Below the pieces are notes generated by a model that worked only from the letters and a program-made list of their open reading frames with translations, was not told where the DNA came from and did no database searches. A program made the position numbers and the translations under genes. From Paramecium sonneborni (taxonomy: Eukaryota; Ciliophora; Oligohymenophorea; Peniculida; Parameciidae), in contig CAJJDN010000109.1 of the NCBI GenBank assembly GCA_905182985.1, positions 62,001 through 126,000 on the forward strand: a stretch of 64,000 nucleotides of DNA, given 5' to 3'. Below, in pieces: positions 25,947-37,947 of the stretch (position 1 is the stretch's first letter; the number at the start of each line of letters is the position of its first letter).

Positions 25947-26847
25947 AATTTTTAAATAAAAATAAAATATGAATCATTTCTAATTGATTTTGTTCTTAAA
26001 TACTCCACACCTCTTTTAAATTATAATCATAAATTCAAAAAATTATAGAAATACAATGTTTACACTTTAAACTTACAAAAGAAATAAGTTAATATTTAAA
26101 TTTTTAGAAATGATTATTCAGAATTCCAAAAAAAATTGCTGATCTTATAAAATTAGGAGCAAGATACCTTTTTTCATTCCTTTTCTAAAATACTAAAATA
26201 AATATAACATTTCTAGAAATGAATTATTTATTAGCTGATAATATTCTTTAATAATTTGTAAAATGTATCATTCCAATATTTATTTAGTTGCAATGAAAAT
26301 TGCGTCAGTTTAAAATGAATTCTTTAAGATAGAATTCAAAAAGATATGTTTCTTCTTTTTTGTGCTTCAATTAAGTTACTCATAAACTTTGAGATAAATT
26401 CATTTCTAAAATAAAAGATAAACACTTACCATTCTATATAATTAAATTAATAACTATTATTTCTAGATATACTTTTTAGATTAAATCATATATACAATAG
26501 AGTTTATAATTTATACTATTTTCATGATTTTTCTTTTCTTCTTCGGATCCATTTTGGGATATGAAAATTAAATTAATTGAGTTTTTGAGATAAAAGAGAG
26601 TTTTGAATTAAAGAAAAATGTAAGTTTTATTATAAATTTAATTAAATTAATTCAAATATAGATAAAAACTACTTTGTTGAAGCTTTTAAACTTATTGTTG
26701 CAATTCTTTTAAATTTATTTTAGTAAAGTTGATTGATTGAATCTAATTTAATTTTCAATAATTATTGTTTTAATTGTCTTTATGATATCTTTTTGCATTT
26801 AGTAAAGCAGATTAATAAAATATATTATATTATAAATTAATATCAGT
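25947..26847. other. Long intergenic stretch; one doubtful micro-ORF
   Basis: About 900 bp between two minus-strand genes. The only candidate is 26400-26552 on the minus strand, which begins MDPKKKRKIMKIVQIINS (a basic PKKKRK nuclear-localisation-like start) and stops after about 42 codons if a 24 nt intron is removed. It has no other support. The rest holds no usable frame. Confidence 0.35.
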
Positions 26848-29491
26848 TCATCTACGTGTATAATAATAAAACTTGTCTATTTTATCATCTAACACTTTCC
26901 TATATGGTTTATTATTAAAATTGGGAATTGAAGATGTTTATACAAGGTTAGTACTTTCGGCTAATTCTTAATCCAATTTAGAATTATTTGTGTTATAAAT
27001 ATAATCAGCCAAATATCTTTGTTAATACCAAAGATGAGGAGCAGACTTTTGATAATTTAAATTTTCCTCTTGGATTTCAGGTTATTAATATGTAACCGTT
27101 GGTTATTCAATTTTTCGTTTATCTTATCTTGGAGAAGGATGAGGTGAAGGTGTTTTATTTTAAGATCCAATAACTTCTGTAGGATATTTAGGAGTTTCTA
27201 AAATTGATTTTTATTTATCTTATTATGTTAATTTAGGTGGTCTCATTGGCTATTCTTAATTCTATTTTGGTTTTTCTTCTTTTGGAGAAAATGAATTTGA
27301 TTGTCTTTTTTTAGTCTCTTTTTCCTTATTATCCTTATTATCTTTTTTTTTTACATCTTTTTTAGATTACTTTTTATTTAATGCTTCTAATTATGAATCA
27401 TTTTTCTTTTAACTTTTATTTGCGTTATTGCCTAAATTTAACGCAGGCTAATTATTTGGTTATGCATAAGGTGAATAAAATTATTCATTAAAAAATGGAT
27501 ATTTTTCATTATTTTCTGAATACATATTCCCTTTATTTTAAACGTTATATTATTATGTAGGAATTTAAAAAGGAGGAATTTATTAAGGTTAATTTGGAAA
27601 GTAGAAAAAAGGTTACTACGGTTGTATTTATGGTTGAACATTTTATTTCTTATTGTTTGCCATACTTGCAACCAATCTAAATTCAACAAAAGATACATAT
27701 TCGTCACTATTTAAATTAAAGACCTTAAATAGATCTGCCATTTCTTCAACTGTTAATTAACCATTTAAACTCCAAATCAATTGACTAAATTCTTGAAAAT
27801 TTAAGAAGTTATCTTTATCATAATCAAATTATTAAAATAAGTTTAGTACATCCATTTATTTTGATTTAATTACATTAGTTATCATTAAAATTGTTCTTTC
27901 TAGTTTATCACTTTTACCAAAACCAGCACCAGCAGGAATTTATCCTGAACTTTACATTTATGTTTATGGAAACATTTATTAAGGTTATGGTTAGGGTTAA
28001 AATTATTATTATTTTTGAACGTTTTAGTTTATGGGATATTGATTAAATTATAATTATTATTAATAATTCGTTTGTTATTATTAATAATATCCCTATTATA
28101 AATTTTAGGGTGGCTACTATTATAATTATTAATAACCAAAAGGTTATTGATAATTATTCATCTATTATTGTTATGGTAACTATGAAATAATCTAATTTTA
28201 TGGTTATTATTAAGGTTAATAAAATTGATTTTAGTTTTAATTTTTAGGTTATTGATTATTAGTTTACTTATTATTTGGTTTATTTATTTTAAAGAATGCC
28301 ATTTTAGTATTATTACCACTAATCCATTATTTAAATTCATCAAATGAAATACTATCACTTCCATCTTTATCTATTTATTTGAATATGTAAGTGCAATCTT
28401 CTTCTGATACTTTCTTATCAATTTTTTTAATAAATTAAGTGAATTCTTCTAAATCTAAAAGTTCATTATGATCTGCATCTATTTCATTATAAACAGCTTC
28501 TAAATCTAAATTTTTTTTAATTATTTTTTATCTAATCTAAGTCATTAAATATTTTTTATTATCCTTAAATACTTCATTTTTATTTTATAGTTTAGCATTA
28601 ACAATTGGATGTGATACTACTTTAGCCCAATCAAATCTTTTTTCTAATTATATTTAAATATATGTAAATACCTTCTTAATATACTAGACAACCTTCAATA
28701 AATGATTTCATAACTGCAGAAATTTAACCTTATTAAAATTCAATTTTTTTATTTCTACATTATTTTAAATAATCTTCAATATTAGAAGCTTAAAATGGTA
28801 ACATTCCAGTTAAACATTCATAAACAATTACCCCTAATGACCATATATCACATTTATCTGTATATTTAGTTTTTTCTTTTCCAAGTAGTTAAGGTGCTGA
28901 ATATTAAAATTTCTCAGGTTTAGTCTTTTCTTTCTTAAAACTTTCAATAGTTTTTATGAATCCAGGATCTATGATAATTATTAAACAAAGCTTACCTGAA
29001 ATTATATATGATCCATTATCATAAAGTATATTACTTGGTTTTAAATCTCTATGAATTACTCCTGTCTTAATTAGTTCTTAAAATCCTTCAATTAGATCAG
29101 ATATTAGTTTAATTGTTTCAGCTTCTGGTAACTTTTTTTGTTTCTAAAGAATCCTAACTATTAAAATCAAAATTACGTTTGTAAATTAGATTATTTAAAA
29201 GGAAATACCACATAGAAATATGTTTATGACTCAATAACATCTAGTATTGGGTTTATTTTTGGATGCTATATTTTTTACATTATAGCCATTTCTTCAGTCA
29301 AAGCTGCTGAAATTATATTGCTATCTTTTAACAATGATTTCTATAACAAACGCAAAACAACTACTTAGCCATTCGTTTTATTCACACCTTTATGTAACTA
29401 ATTTTAAATATCATAATCCTACATTCCCTAAAGTTCCCTTTCCGATTAATTCGTTAGTATTAAAAGTATAAACTCCTATAGTTTTAGACAT
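26848..29491 (-). CDS. Calcium-dependent-kinase-like protein with four EF-hands; probable pseudokinase, 846 aa
   Basis: ATG at 29489-29491. Four introns (25, 23, 27, 28 nt, all TAG-ended) give one frame. N-terminal kinase fold: LIGKGTLGNLHKG, HRDLKPSNILYD, and CDIWSLGVIVYECLTG. The VAIK lysine position reads VVVLRLL (no Lys) and the DFG position reads DPGF. Four EF-hand loops follow, DADHNELLDLEEF, DKDGSDSISFDEF, DYDKDNFLNFQEF and NLNSDEYVSFVEF. Between the second and third lies a ~120-residue Gln/Asn/Tyr/Pro-rich prion-like linker. The C-terminus is Lys/Pro-rich. The order kinase-EF-hands is that of CDPKs, which couple Ca2+ to phosphorylation. Loss of the ATP lysine suggests a Ca2+-sensing scaffold instead (inference). 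Confidence 0.75.
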
Positions 29492-29657
29492 ATTTTATTT
29501 GATAATATAAATAAATCAAAAACTAATCTTTCAAGTTAAGCTCTTATACCATTAAAATCATTCTAACTAAAAATTATGTTCTATATTATTACAACATAAA
29601 TTATTATCACTTTGAACTATTTCTTATTATTAATCTTTAAATTACTTAATAATGTAA

Positions 29658-30527
29658 ATGGAGGGATCACAATAATAATATCAATACTTAATGGCAGATG
29701 AATACTTTTTAGAAAACAACGAAAACTATACAGCTTTTAAACATGAAGATATTTAATTTTTAGTCAATTTATCAGATTATGATGCTCCCATTTTTTAACC
29801 CTCCAAAATTCATAATCCATATGCAAGTCTAATTGGAAATTATTGTATTTCTGGTAAGATAATTATTCTTATGATTATTAGATTCATCTATTACTTTTAT
29901 CAATAAGGTTGATCCAATCTTTGTTGCTATTAAAGTACTCAGAAATAAATTTGAAAATGAATAATAAAAACACATCGTTGAATTTGAGAATATTTTTAAT
30001 AATGAAGATTCTTTTGAACATTATCTAAGTAAGTGCAAATAAATAAGAGATAACATTGATTGTATATGCACCACAAAACTAATTAATAATGAATTATATG
30101 TTAAATTGGATAAACAAAAGTTGTTCCAATTTTTAGATGTTAAATACAATAATATTCAAAATTATACTTAATAAGGTGCATATGTAGTATCAGATTGCAA
30201 TTAAAAAAAATAATAATGTAAATTATTGTATTTAAACTAGAATTTGAGGTAGAAACTTGTAGATTGTTTCAATAATATATCGGATAATAATTATATTCTG
30301 AGTATCAAGCCACAAAAATAGTTATTGTAGAAAATAGACCAGAAATTCTAGATTTTTAGAATGAAAAAGAAGATCGATAATAAGGATAAAATGCTAAGCT
30401 GAATGCCTCAAAAAAGAAATCTTAATAACCTAAAATAAAACAATCAGAATAGAAGACTCTGGATGCAGGTAAAAACTGTTAAAAAATGGAAACTTTTTTC
30501 ATCAACAAAACATAATAAAATAAATGA
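29658..30527 (+). CDS. RNASEH2B: Ribonuclease H2 subunit B-like protein, 272 aa
   Basis: ATG 29658; introns of 28 nt and 23 nt (GTA...TAG) give 273 codons to TGA 30525-30527. The middle matches the RNase H2B pattern: SDSSITFINKVDPIFVAIKVL, then a helical region. Its C-terminal tail ends CQKMETFFINK, equivalent to the PCNA-interacting MKSIDTFF motif of human RNASEH2B. RNase H2 removes ribonucleotides and RNA:DNA hybrids. Subunit B is non-catalytic and tethers the complex to PCNA in the nucleus. Length is slightly below human (312 aa). The call rests on region order plus the PIP-like tail. Confidence 0.65.
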
Positions 30528-31062
30528 TTAGTTATTTATCAAAAAAAATATTTTTTTTTTGGAATCAAATAGTAATATATATTAAGTATATGAAATTCTG
30601 GTTGGTTTATATTTAAAGATATATAAAATTAAGTATAAATTATATAATAATACAATACTTTATATTTTAAATTATATATAAAATAATACTAAAAATATAA
30701 TTTATAACCCCTAATTTAATTAATTATATAAATATTTGTTTTGGTTCAGGAGCAGAAAGTCAGAAAGAACGAGGTTGTTATGAAGAATGAATGAAGCTGG
30801 TATGATTAAGTTAAGAAAATGAATGGCAAAGTGATGAGGGTCTTAATTGATAATGTATAGGTAAACACATAAATTAGAAAGTTAATTGATATAATCATGT
30901 TTCATGTTCCTCTTTGATTTCAGGTGGTGGATGGAAGTATGAGCTATAATAGGTATTGATGCTTGATTATTGTTAGATAAAGGCACTTACATTCATGGGC
31001 TAATATTTTGTTAAAAAAATACATAATATGGTTAAGGAAGTGGTTGAAAAAATAATAACTAT
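30528..31062. other. Intergenic with a G-richer block, unexplained
   Basis: After 200 bp of almost pure A/T, roughly 30745-31062 is clearly richer in G (for example GAGGTTGTTATGAAG and AAGAGGGGCCCATAATGG). It contains many TGA triplets in all plus frames and several TCA on the other strand. Short protein-like bits (VKPRGAHNGFFSL, LLDKGTYIHGL) cannot be joined. It could be a non-coding RNA, a decayed gene or the 3' region of the Myb gene. Confidence 0.35.
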
Positions 31063-32064
31063 TCAGGTTAAACCAAGAGGGGCCCATAATGGTTTTTTTA
31101 GTCTATGTTTTAGGATGTGAAAGATGATATTGATTAATACATAAATTGTTAAGGATGATATGTATTATGATGAAATTGAAATTTTGAATATAGTTTAGGT
31201 AATGGACATGATTTCATCGTAAAAATCGGACGTTTAAGTTATATTTTTCTAAGGATGATCTATAGAGATATAGAAGAATTTATATACAGGGTCAATATTT
31301 AGTTTAGTTGTTTTAGTTTTTAGTTTTTGACTTTTAGATCTACTTTTAGAAATATTCTTTTTTTCTAAATCATCATTGTAAGATTCACTAGGTAAAAATA
31401 ATAAAAATACTTTATCTGTTGTAATGTTTAGATAATCGATTTAATTTTATCAATGTCCTCTATATCAATCTATTAGGATAAGTTATAATTTTTGTATTTA
31501 AGAATAATAGATCTAAAAAGCTCGGCAAATTCTACTTCAATACCTCCTTCATTCACTTGGTTTTAATTAACGCAAAATATTTAAGAAATAACAGAAGGTT
31601 TAAGAGTTTTAGTCATTTATGATCCTATTATAGACAATTCAATAATTACCATTTTTTGTTCCATTTACTGTTTTAGAAAGGCGTCTAAGAACTTTTCTAA
31701 CCAATGAATAAAAATAATTTTTAATTAAACCGTCTGTCCTGTATGGCAATTCTTTAGCAATTATTCTCTATTTAAGTATATTTTTAGATAATTACCCATC
31801 GATTACCATATTTACTTTGTAACTCAAATAGTTTATCAACTTCATTTTGAGTCCATTAGTCTTTATTGATATAAGGATTTAACTAATTATGAAATCTTTC
31901 TTTGCATGATTTGCCTGATCTTTTATATCCCATAGAAATCATTTATTTTGAAACTCTTCTCCAATTATAATTTTAAGTCTTGCATATTTCAAGCAAAGCT
32001 TTATCTTCCTAGTTTTATAAGAATAAAAATTATATACTTCAGGTCTCCAATTCTTTCTTCTCAT
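31063..32064 (-). CDS. Two-repeat Myb/SANT DNA-binding protein, ~298 aa
   Basis: ATG at 32062-32064 gives MRRKNWRPEEDKALLEICKT, then YNWRRVSKQM and SGKSCKERFHNQLNP, a canonical Myb repeat. A second repeat follows: INKDQWTQNEVDKLFELQSK and YGNRWRIIAKELPYRTDGLI with KNYFYSLVRK. This R2R3-like pair is typical of sequence-specific nuclear transcription factors. Introns of 29, 28, 25 and 23 nt, all GTA...TAG, are inferred, one splitting each Myb repeat region. The C-terminal ~120 residues (KNISKSRSKSQKLKTKT and beyond) are basic then hydrophobic. The last 60 residues are less certain because codon character weakens toward the stop at 31063-31065. Confidence 0.75.
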
Positions 32065-32106
32065 TATTAATATATATATATATATAATTATAGATAAATA
32101 GACTAT

Positions 32107-33175
32107 TCAACTCATCTTGATTGCAGCCAATTACTCTTTCAAAGCAGCTAATTATAATTATAATTGTAATAATTCAGGACTTGTTCTCATTGATACTTTT
32201 GGAGTATATACTGGAGCAGGCATATTATTTCCATACATCATTTTTTATGCTTAAGAAACCTTTAAATAATTTATAATGAAAATTACTTACATTTTAAATA
32301 CCTGTTTCATTCCAATCATTAATCATCTTTTATCTCTCTATTGAATTTCTACGACTAGATTCTCTACTACTACTACTCTTCTTCTTTTTACTTTTCTTAT
32401 CCTTCTTTTTATTTTTCTTAGGACTCTTTCTAAATCATTATTATTAATATTTTACTCAGGAACTTCTTTCTCTTTTTTATCTCTATATTCTGGATGTTCT
32501 TCATACATTTGATTAAACAAACTTTTCTTAAACTTAGTAGATATCTTCTTTAAATGCAAATAATTGCATGCTCCACCTCTTAAAACTATACATTTCTAAA
32601 TTCATACCTTTAACATGTTCCATCAATATATTGTTTACATTTAGCACTACTAAAGTCTAACACTGGAGAATATTCCATCTGTAAAGGTCTGTTTTCATAT
32701 GATAAATTCTATAAAGCATTAAAACATGATTCTGCAAATAATTCAGATGTATATTTCACATAAACATTCCCTACTAAATGATCTCCAATATTTTCGCATA
32801 CAATCAAATCTTCAATTTCACCAAACTCTGCCAGCTTATCATTATATCAACTTTTACTTTTAAAAATACATCCTCATAAAAGTTTTCGAATTTTTCCAAT
32901 GCCTCTTCAATACCTGCTTAAGAAACTGCATTTCCTGAAGCTATAGCTACTTCCATAGGAGAATTCTAATACATATGCTTAACTATGAATCATAATTCTT
33001 ACTTTAAATAAAATGGTTTAAGAGATTGGAGGGATACTGTGAATTCTTTAACATTTATTTTCATATCGACAAGCTCCAATTTTAATATAAAATGAGCAAT
33101 TCACCTATTAAAATTTAACTTTAATTTTACTTTGTCTTCTTCTGTTCCATAAACTCTCTCTAATCCACCTGCCAT
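32107..33175 (-). CDS. U2AF1: U2AF small subunit (U2AF35/U2AF1), 302 aa, six introns
   Basis: Starts MAGGLERVYGTEEDKVNCSF and continues YIKIGACRYENKCQRIHS (first CCCH zinc finger). Then comes a UHM/RRM with FGEIEDLIVCENIGDHLVGN and VYVKY, a second finger (CKQYIDGTCQRGGACNYLHL), and a Lys/Ser-Arg-rich tail (KKSSSSRESSRRNSIER). The UHM motif is almost identical to human U2AF35. The protein recognises the AG at 3' splice sites with U2AF65. Introns run 33105-33130, 32978-33002, 32835-32857, 32579-32607, 32430-32455 and 32260-32290. Only the first and fifth end TAG; the other four end AAG, and at three of these protein conservation fixes the junction. The residue equivalent to human Ser34 is Gln (codon at 33048-33050). 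Confidence 0.9.
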
Positions 33176-33409
33176 TTAATTATTATATATATATTAATTT
33201 TTTAGTAAGACTGAATGCTAATATTAATTAAATTCATCTGGCTTTTTTAGAAAATATAATTATTAAAATAGCAATTATTGGTTAAATTCCTTATCTTTCG
33301 ATAATTATTAAATAAAATTTAAGTTTCATTTACTAATACTCCAAAAAGTTTTCAAATGAAAACAATTCATCCAAAAAATATCTAACATAATTTCACCTAT
33401 CTTAAAAAT

Positions 33410-35287
33410 ATGAGACTAAAGAATCAATTACTTGTTTTGATTAGTTTTTAAATAATTTTCATCATGACTTTTCTTGTCTGTAGCAATTACATACATACAA
33501 CCTTTATATAAATATTTTTTACAGAATCCTCATAAAAAATTTACCTCAAAACTTCAAATTCACTACTTAAATCATAATTAAATGAATATAATACATACTT
33601 TAATTCATTGTTTCATACGAGTAAACATTTAAATAAATTAGATGGTTAAACACTTATATCATTCTTTTAACTTTATACATATCTCAGAAATAAAACGATT
33701 TAAAATCTTGGTCCACTGAGTTATAAATTTAATATGAATTATGGAGGGATCAATTCTAAAATTCCACCATCAATTTAATCATCCAAAATAGGAATTTATA
33801 ATACGACTCTCTCCTATCTTTGTTACACCAATAAAACTAAATTTCATCAACCTTCTACTCGAGATGAACTAATTAATGTAAAAACTCAGGAATCAATGCA
33901 CAGTATTGGAATGGTTATTTTTCAAGGGAAAACAACTCTGTAATCATTTCTCTATGGATATATTAAAAGAGATAACATTTTAATGACATATCCTTGTTTA
34001 CAAAGACATGATATTGCTAATTACACACCTGAAAATAGAACTTGGTATATAGAAGCCAAAAGAAATTTCTAAGTTCATAAGCCTTATAATTAATACAATT
34101 TTTCCATAACTTATCCTTACTTATGTAATTACAATTTCTATTAAATAAAGTATTTAAATCTACCAGTGTCGGATTATCTATGACTATTCCATTTGTTGAT
34201 CAAAATCTCAATTAGATTGGAAGTGGAGCTTTCGATTTGATTCCTTCTAATTTATTACAAAAAGTAACTTAATAATTTGGGAATGATTAAACTTCCATCT
34301 TTCTTGCATCCTTAGATGGAATATTGATTATGCATCCATACAATATTACTTCAGATAAATTACCACTTTATTTTTACAATCAATCTATTACTGGCTTCGA
34401 CTTTAAAGATTGGGAAGGTTTGTCAGATCCCACATTTGTTTCGAATTGCAAAAACCAAACGACAACAATGAATTTTAAATGCCTGTATAACTCATTTTAT
34501 AATCAGGATGTATTTATTAGTAGATAAACTTTACATTAATTTAATATGACTGTTATTGTGTAAGTTTATATATAAATTTTATTTTAGCTTAATCAGCAGT
34601 TCAGAATTTAATAAATTTTCAAATGATTTCAACACAAATTTGAACTCATAATTAAATAGTACATTTTTAAATTCATTAATTTAATAAGCTAGTCTATTTG
34701 TATTTTTGTGTATTCTTATATACTTTATGACTTCTTATCTATTTTATCCAATAGAATTAATCATAAATGCAGCTATGAATTAAATTTAAAAGAAAAAGTA
34801 CAAAAACAAAAATTTAACTACAATTTTATAATCAGTAATAAGTGTTTAGATTTTGGAATTATATAGATCTTGCTAACATTTTAATAAATTATTTGAAAGA
34901 TTTTCATTCAATAAAACAGAATAATGTTAAAAAATTGAAAGTCTTTAATACCCTTAAAAGTAATAAGAAATTAGATTTTGTTCATTAATGGGTCATAGAA
35001 AATTAAGAAAATTTGATGTAAATGTATAATTATAGTAATTAGTATAAACTAAAAAATTAGAAAAAAGAAAATTTAGATTTAGCGAAATCAATAATTAAAT
35101 AAGTATATTTTTAACTTCGACTAAAATGAATGTGTTGAATTCCTATCTCTTTAACATAATATTTTTATATATAATTTAAATAATTAATAAATTAATAAAA
35201 AAGTATATTTCAAATCCTTACAGCTTTTCCAACTTAAGAATTTGCTCTCTGATGATGTAATAATTTAAGATGGAGATTTTTAAATGA
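33410..35287 (+). CDS. Membrane sensor with Cache-like ectodomain, ~607 aa
   Basis: MRLKNQLLVLISFQIIFIMT is a signal anchor. A large extracellular region follows with the Cache/PAS-like motif TPENRTWYIEAKRN and VFISRQTLHQFNMTVIV. A second membrane span (ASLFVFLCILIYFMTSYLF) leads to a Lys/Gln-rich cytosolic part with coiled-coil tendency. Cache domains bind small extracellular ligands, so a chemosensory role is plausible (inference). Introns: 34125-34150 (26 nt, ends AAG) and a 28 nt TAG intron near 34560. The stop used, 35285-35287, lies inside the 3' end of the convergent gene, so the true end may be earlier, around 35,150. Confidence 0.6.
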
Positions 35288-36789
35288 TTAATCTTGCAAC
35301 ATAGGATTCTCTATAGAAATTCCTGTTTTTTATATAGATTCTGCTCTATCTCCTTTATCTTTCTTATAAGCTTTCATTTATTATTTAAAAGTGCAAGTGT
35401 TAAATGATTTATCATTTACTAATTCATCTAAACCTGAACTTGATGTTCTCTTTGCACTAGTATTTCCAATATTATTTACATAATGTTTCAATCTATCAAA
35501 GGCATCTATCAATAATAAAATTATATACTTTATCCATTTTATTAATCTAAGTTAATTGTTACTTTAGGTGCTTCATATTTACCTAATCCTAATTTACCCA
35601 TAAAATTTGATAATTCATCTTTTCTTTTATAAGGTTTAACATTATCCTTAACTTCAATTGAAAAATTCATCGTTTATTGTACCTTAGTATTAAGATAAGT
35701 ATTTTCTTTTTTTGTTTTCTAACCTGATGTACCAATAAATTATTAAGAAGGACTTGCTTATATGAAACCAAATCTTGCATTTGGAGATTTACCATTCGAT
35801 AATTTAATATTAACTTATGGAACTTAAGAGTTAAGATAAGTTCCACCATTCTTACCACTACCATTTTCTAATTATACATCCTAATTTAATTTGTTGGGAG
35901 TTTTAAATTATTATAAAAGGTTTTCCAAATTTTTTGTTCTTTATTTTTAATTTTAATCAACATTAAAATTAGAATTTGTGATATCATACTCAGTATTTGT
36001 TACATTTAGAGGAAGATCTTACTGATTGCTTCTTTCTTTGAAAGGAGTTCTACGGTTAAATAAATCAGTTAGATCTTCTAATGTAGAAGCACTTTTGAAT
36101 TAATCTAACAATTCGATATAAGTATTTGTGACAACAGGCGGATCTTGATTGACAACTGTTTTCTATTCAACAATTTCTTAGTTTTTGGATCCAAACTCTA
36201 AATTATATAAGTTATCTAATTTTTTTTTGGATACAATTTCCTATTTTGTAGGTTATAGATCAAGATTAATTTGTTCAGTAACTTTCAAATCAAGATCATA
36301 TTTTATAGAACCTATAGACTAATTTAAAAGTTCTTATTTGCAAGAGGTTTCAATAGGTTCTATTGATTTATTAGATTCCTCTTAAATTTGGATAGTTTAT
36401 TCAATAATTTCATTTTATTAAATTAAATGTTCGTTAGAATCATTTTATTAAAGATTAACAGATATTCTTTCTAAAGGATTAGTATTAATTTAATTGGATC
36501 CAATAAGATTATTATTTTAAATTGGTTTTTGATCTTGATTTACTTCTAGTTTATTAAATTGATCTATTTTAGTTTCAATATTGATTTATTATTAAATAGA
36601 TTCATTATAATTTGCATGTACAGCCATGGCTTTAAATGCATCAAATTTATTTTTATATTTATCTATCAAATCTTTTGATGATCTAGCCCAAGTATTAAGA
36701 ACTTTTGATTCTTAAGGTTAATCTTATTAAAGAGTGGTATTCATGATTTTTTATTCTGGAATTTCAGACGATTATTAATTATCGGACAT
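35210..36789 (-). CDS. Low-complexity Gln/Asn/Ser-rich protein, 518 aa
   Basis: ATG at 36787-36789, one 23 nt TAG intron near 35520, stop 35210-35212. The product (MSDNQQSSEIPEQKIMNTTL...) is hydrophilic, rich in Gln, Asn, Thr and Ser, with repeated acidic patches. More ordered blocks are FGFIQASPSQQFIGTSGQK and LSNFMGKLGLGKYEAPKV. No catalytic motif or membrane segment is seen. It is predicted largely disordered and probably phosphorylated. It is convergent with the Cache-like gene, overlapping it by up to 78 bp. Confidence 0.6.
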
Positions 36790-36911
36790 TTTATTATTAA
36801 ATTTATTTTATTAATTTTAAAATATAGTATTTATATAGATGTAATTTATATAGATAAGAAATAAAATATAAAAATTAGTATTTATAAATATATATATATA
36901 TATATTAATAA

Positions 36912-37889
36912 ATGGAAATTTATCGTATTCCTGAAGATTTGCGATTTGTAAATCAAATTGGTCAAACTTTAAGTGCAGAAGAGAAGTATTGATTAATGTA
37001 ATATAGGATAAAATTAGAAATAGCTTTAATAAAGCTTAGTCAAAGTTAATCATTTGATTAATTATTATTTTGGGGAAGAATTGAAGGAACAGTTGCGAAT
37101 TATTATATTGCTATTGGATTAAATTTTAAGAATAATTTTGAATTTCCACACAAAACATTCTTTTACACAGCAAATTTAAAGGAATTCTAAAATTTACCAC
37201 CTCTGAATCCAGAATATAAAGAATAAGTTGAAACTTTCAGACAGTTATTTTCTGGATAACCAGAGAAAATACTTATTAACATAACAGGTGAAGATGGTGA
37301 TTAACCACCTGCTGATTAAGTAAATCCAGATGAACCTTAAGCAGTAGTAAAAAATGATGATGACTCTGATGTTGAAATAAAACCACCTCCTAAGAATTTT
37401 TTAGAAGTTGATAGATTATCATATATTGTAAATGCAATTGAATTTGAATGTTCACTTCTTCCAGTTGGTGCAGTTAGATTAACTCCTACTCATGAATTAA
37501 GGTATATTTAAATTTTAATAAACATTCTCTTTCTAGATATAACGATTCATTCGAAGGTCTAAATCTTTAAGAAGCATCTAAAATATCTAACTATTAACAT
37601 TTCAGAGCACCTCAAACATAATAAAAAAAAGAATTGATTGCTTAAGATGATGCTCTTTTTCATTATAATTTCTTTGATTAATTAGATGATCATCCTGCTG
37701 GATAATGGAGTTTATAAACTGATTCATCTAAATATTAAGTATCATTCATCTCAATTCTATCCTTAGATAACTATACGTAATCTATAATGGCCAGGTTTCT
37801 TAGGTTATCATAGAGCAGCAACTAAAATATTTGGTTATGCCTATTTTGGAGATGGAATCAAAAATGTAGATTTGGCATTTCAACTATGA
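36912..37889 (+). CDS. RSPH9: Radial spoke head protein 9 (RSPH9), 297 aa
   Basis: ATG 36912. Introns of 21, 35 and 28 nt (all TAG-ended) give 298 codons. Family hallmarks are ordered as in human RSPH9: LLFWGRIEGTVANYYIAIGL, KTFFYTANLKEFQNLPPLNP, IPVGA-equivalent SLLPVGAVRLTPTHELRYN, SFEGLNLQEASKISNYQHFR, and a C-terminus WPGFLGYHRAATKIFGYAYF ending NVDLAFQL. RSPH9 is a structural protein of the radial spoke head in motile cilia and works with RSPH1/4. Slight extension by an acidic loop (DDDSDVEIKPPPKN). This gene is divergent from 36789. Confidence 0.92.
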
Positions 37890-37947
37890 TTATTAATAAT
37901 AAATATCCATACATTCATAATTATTCAATATTTATTTATTATATTAT

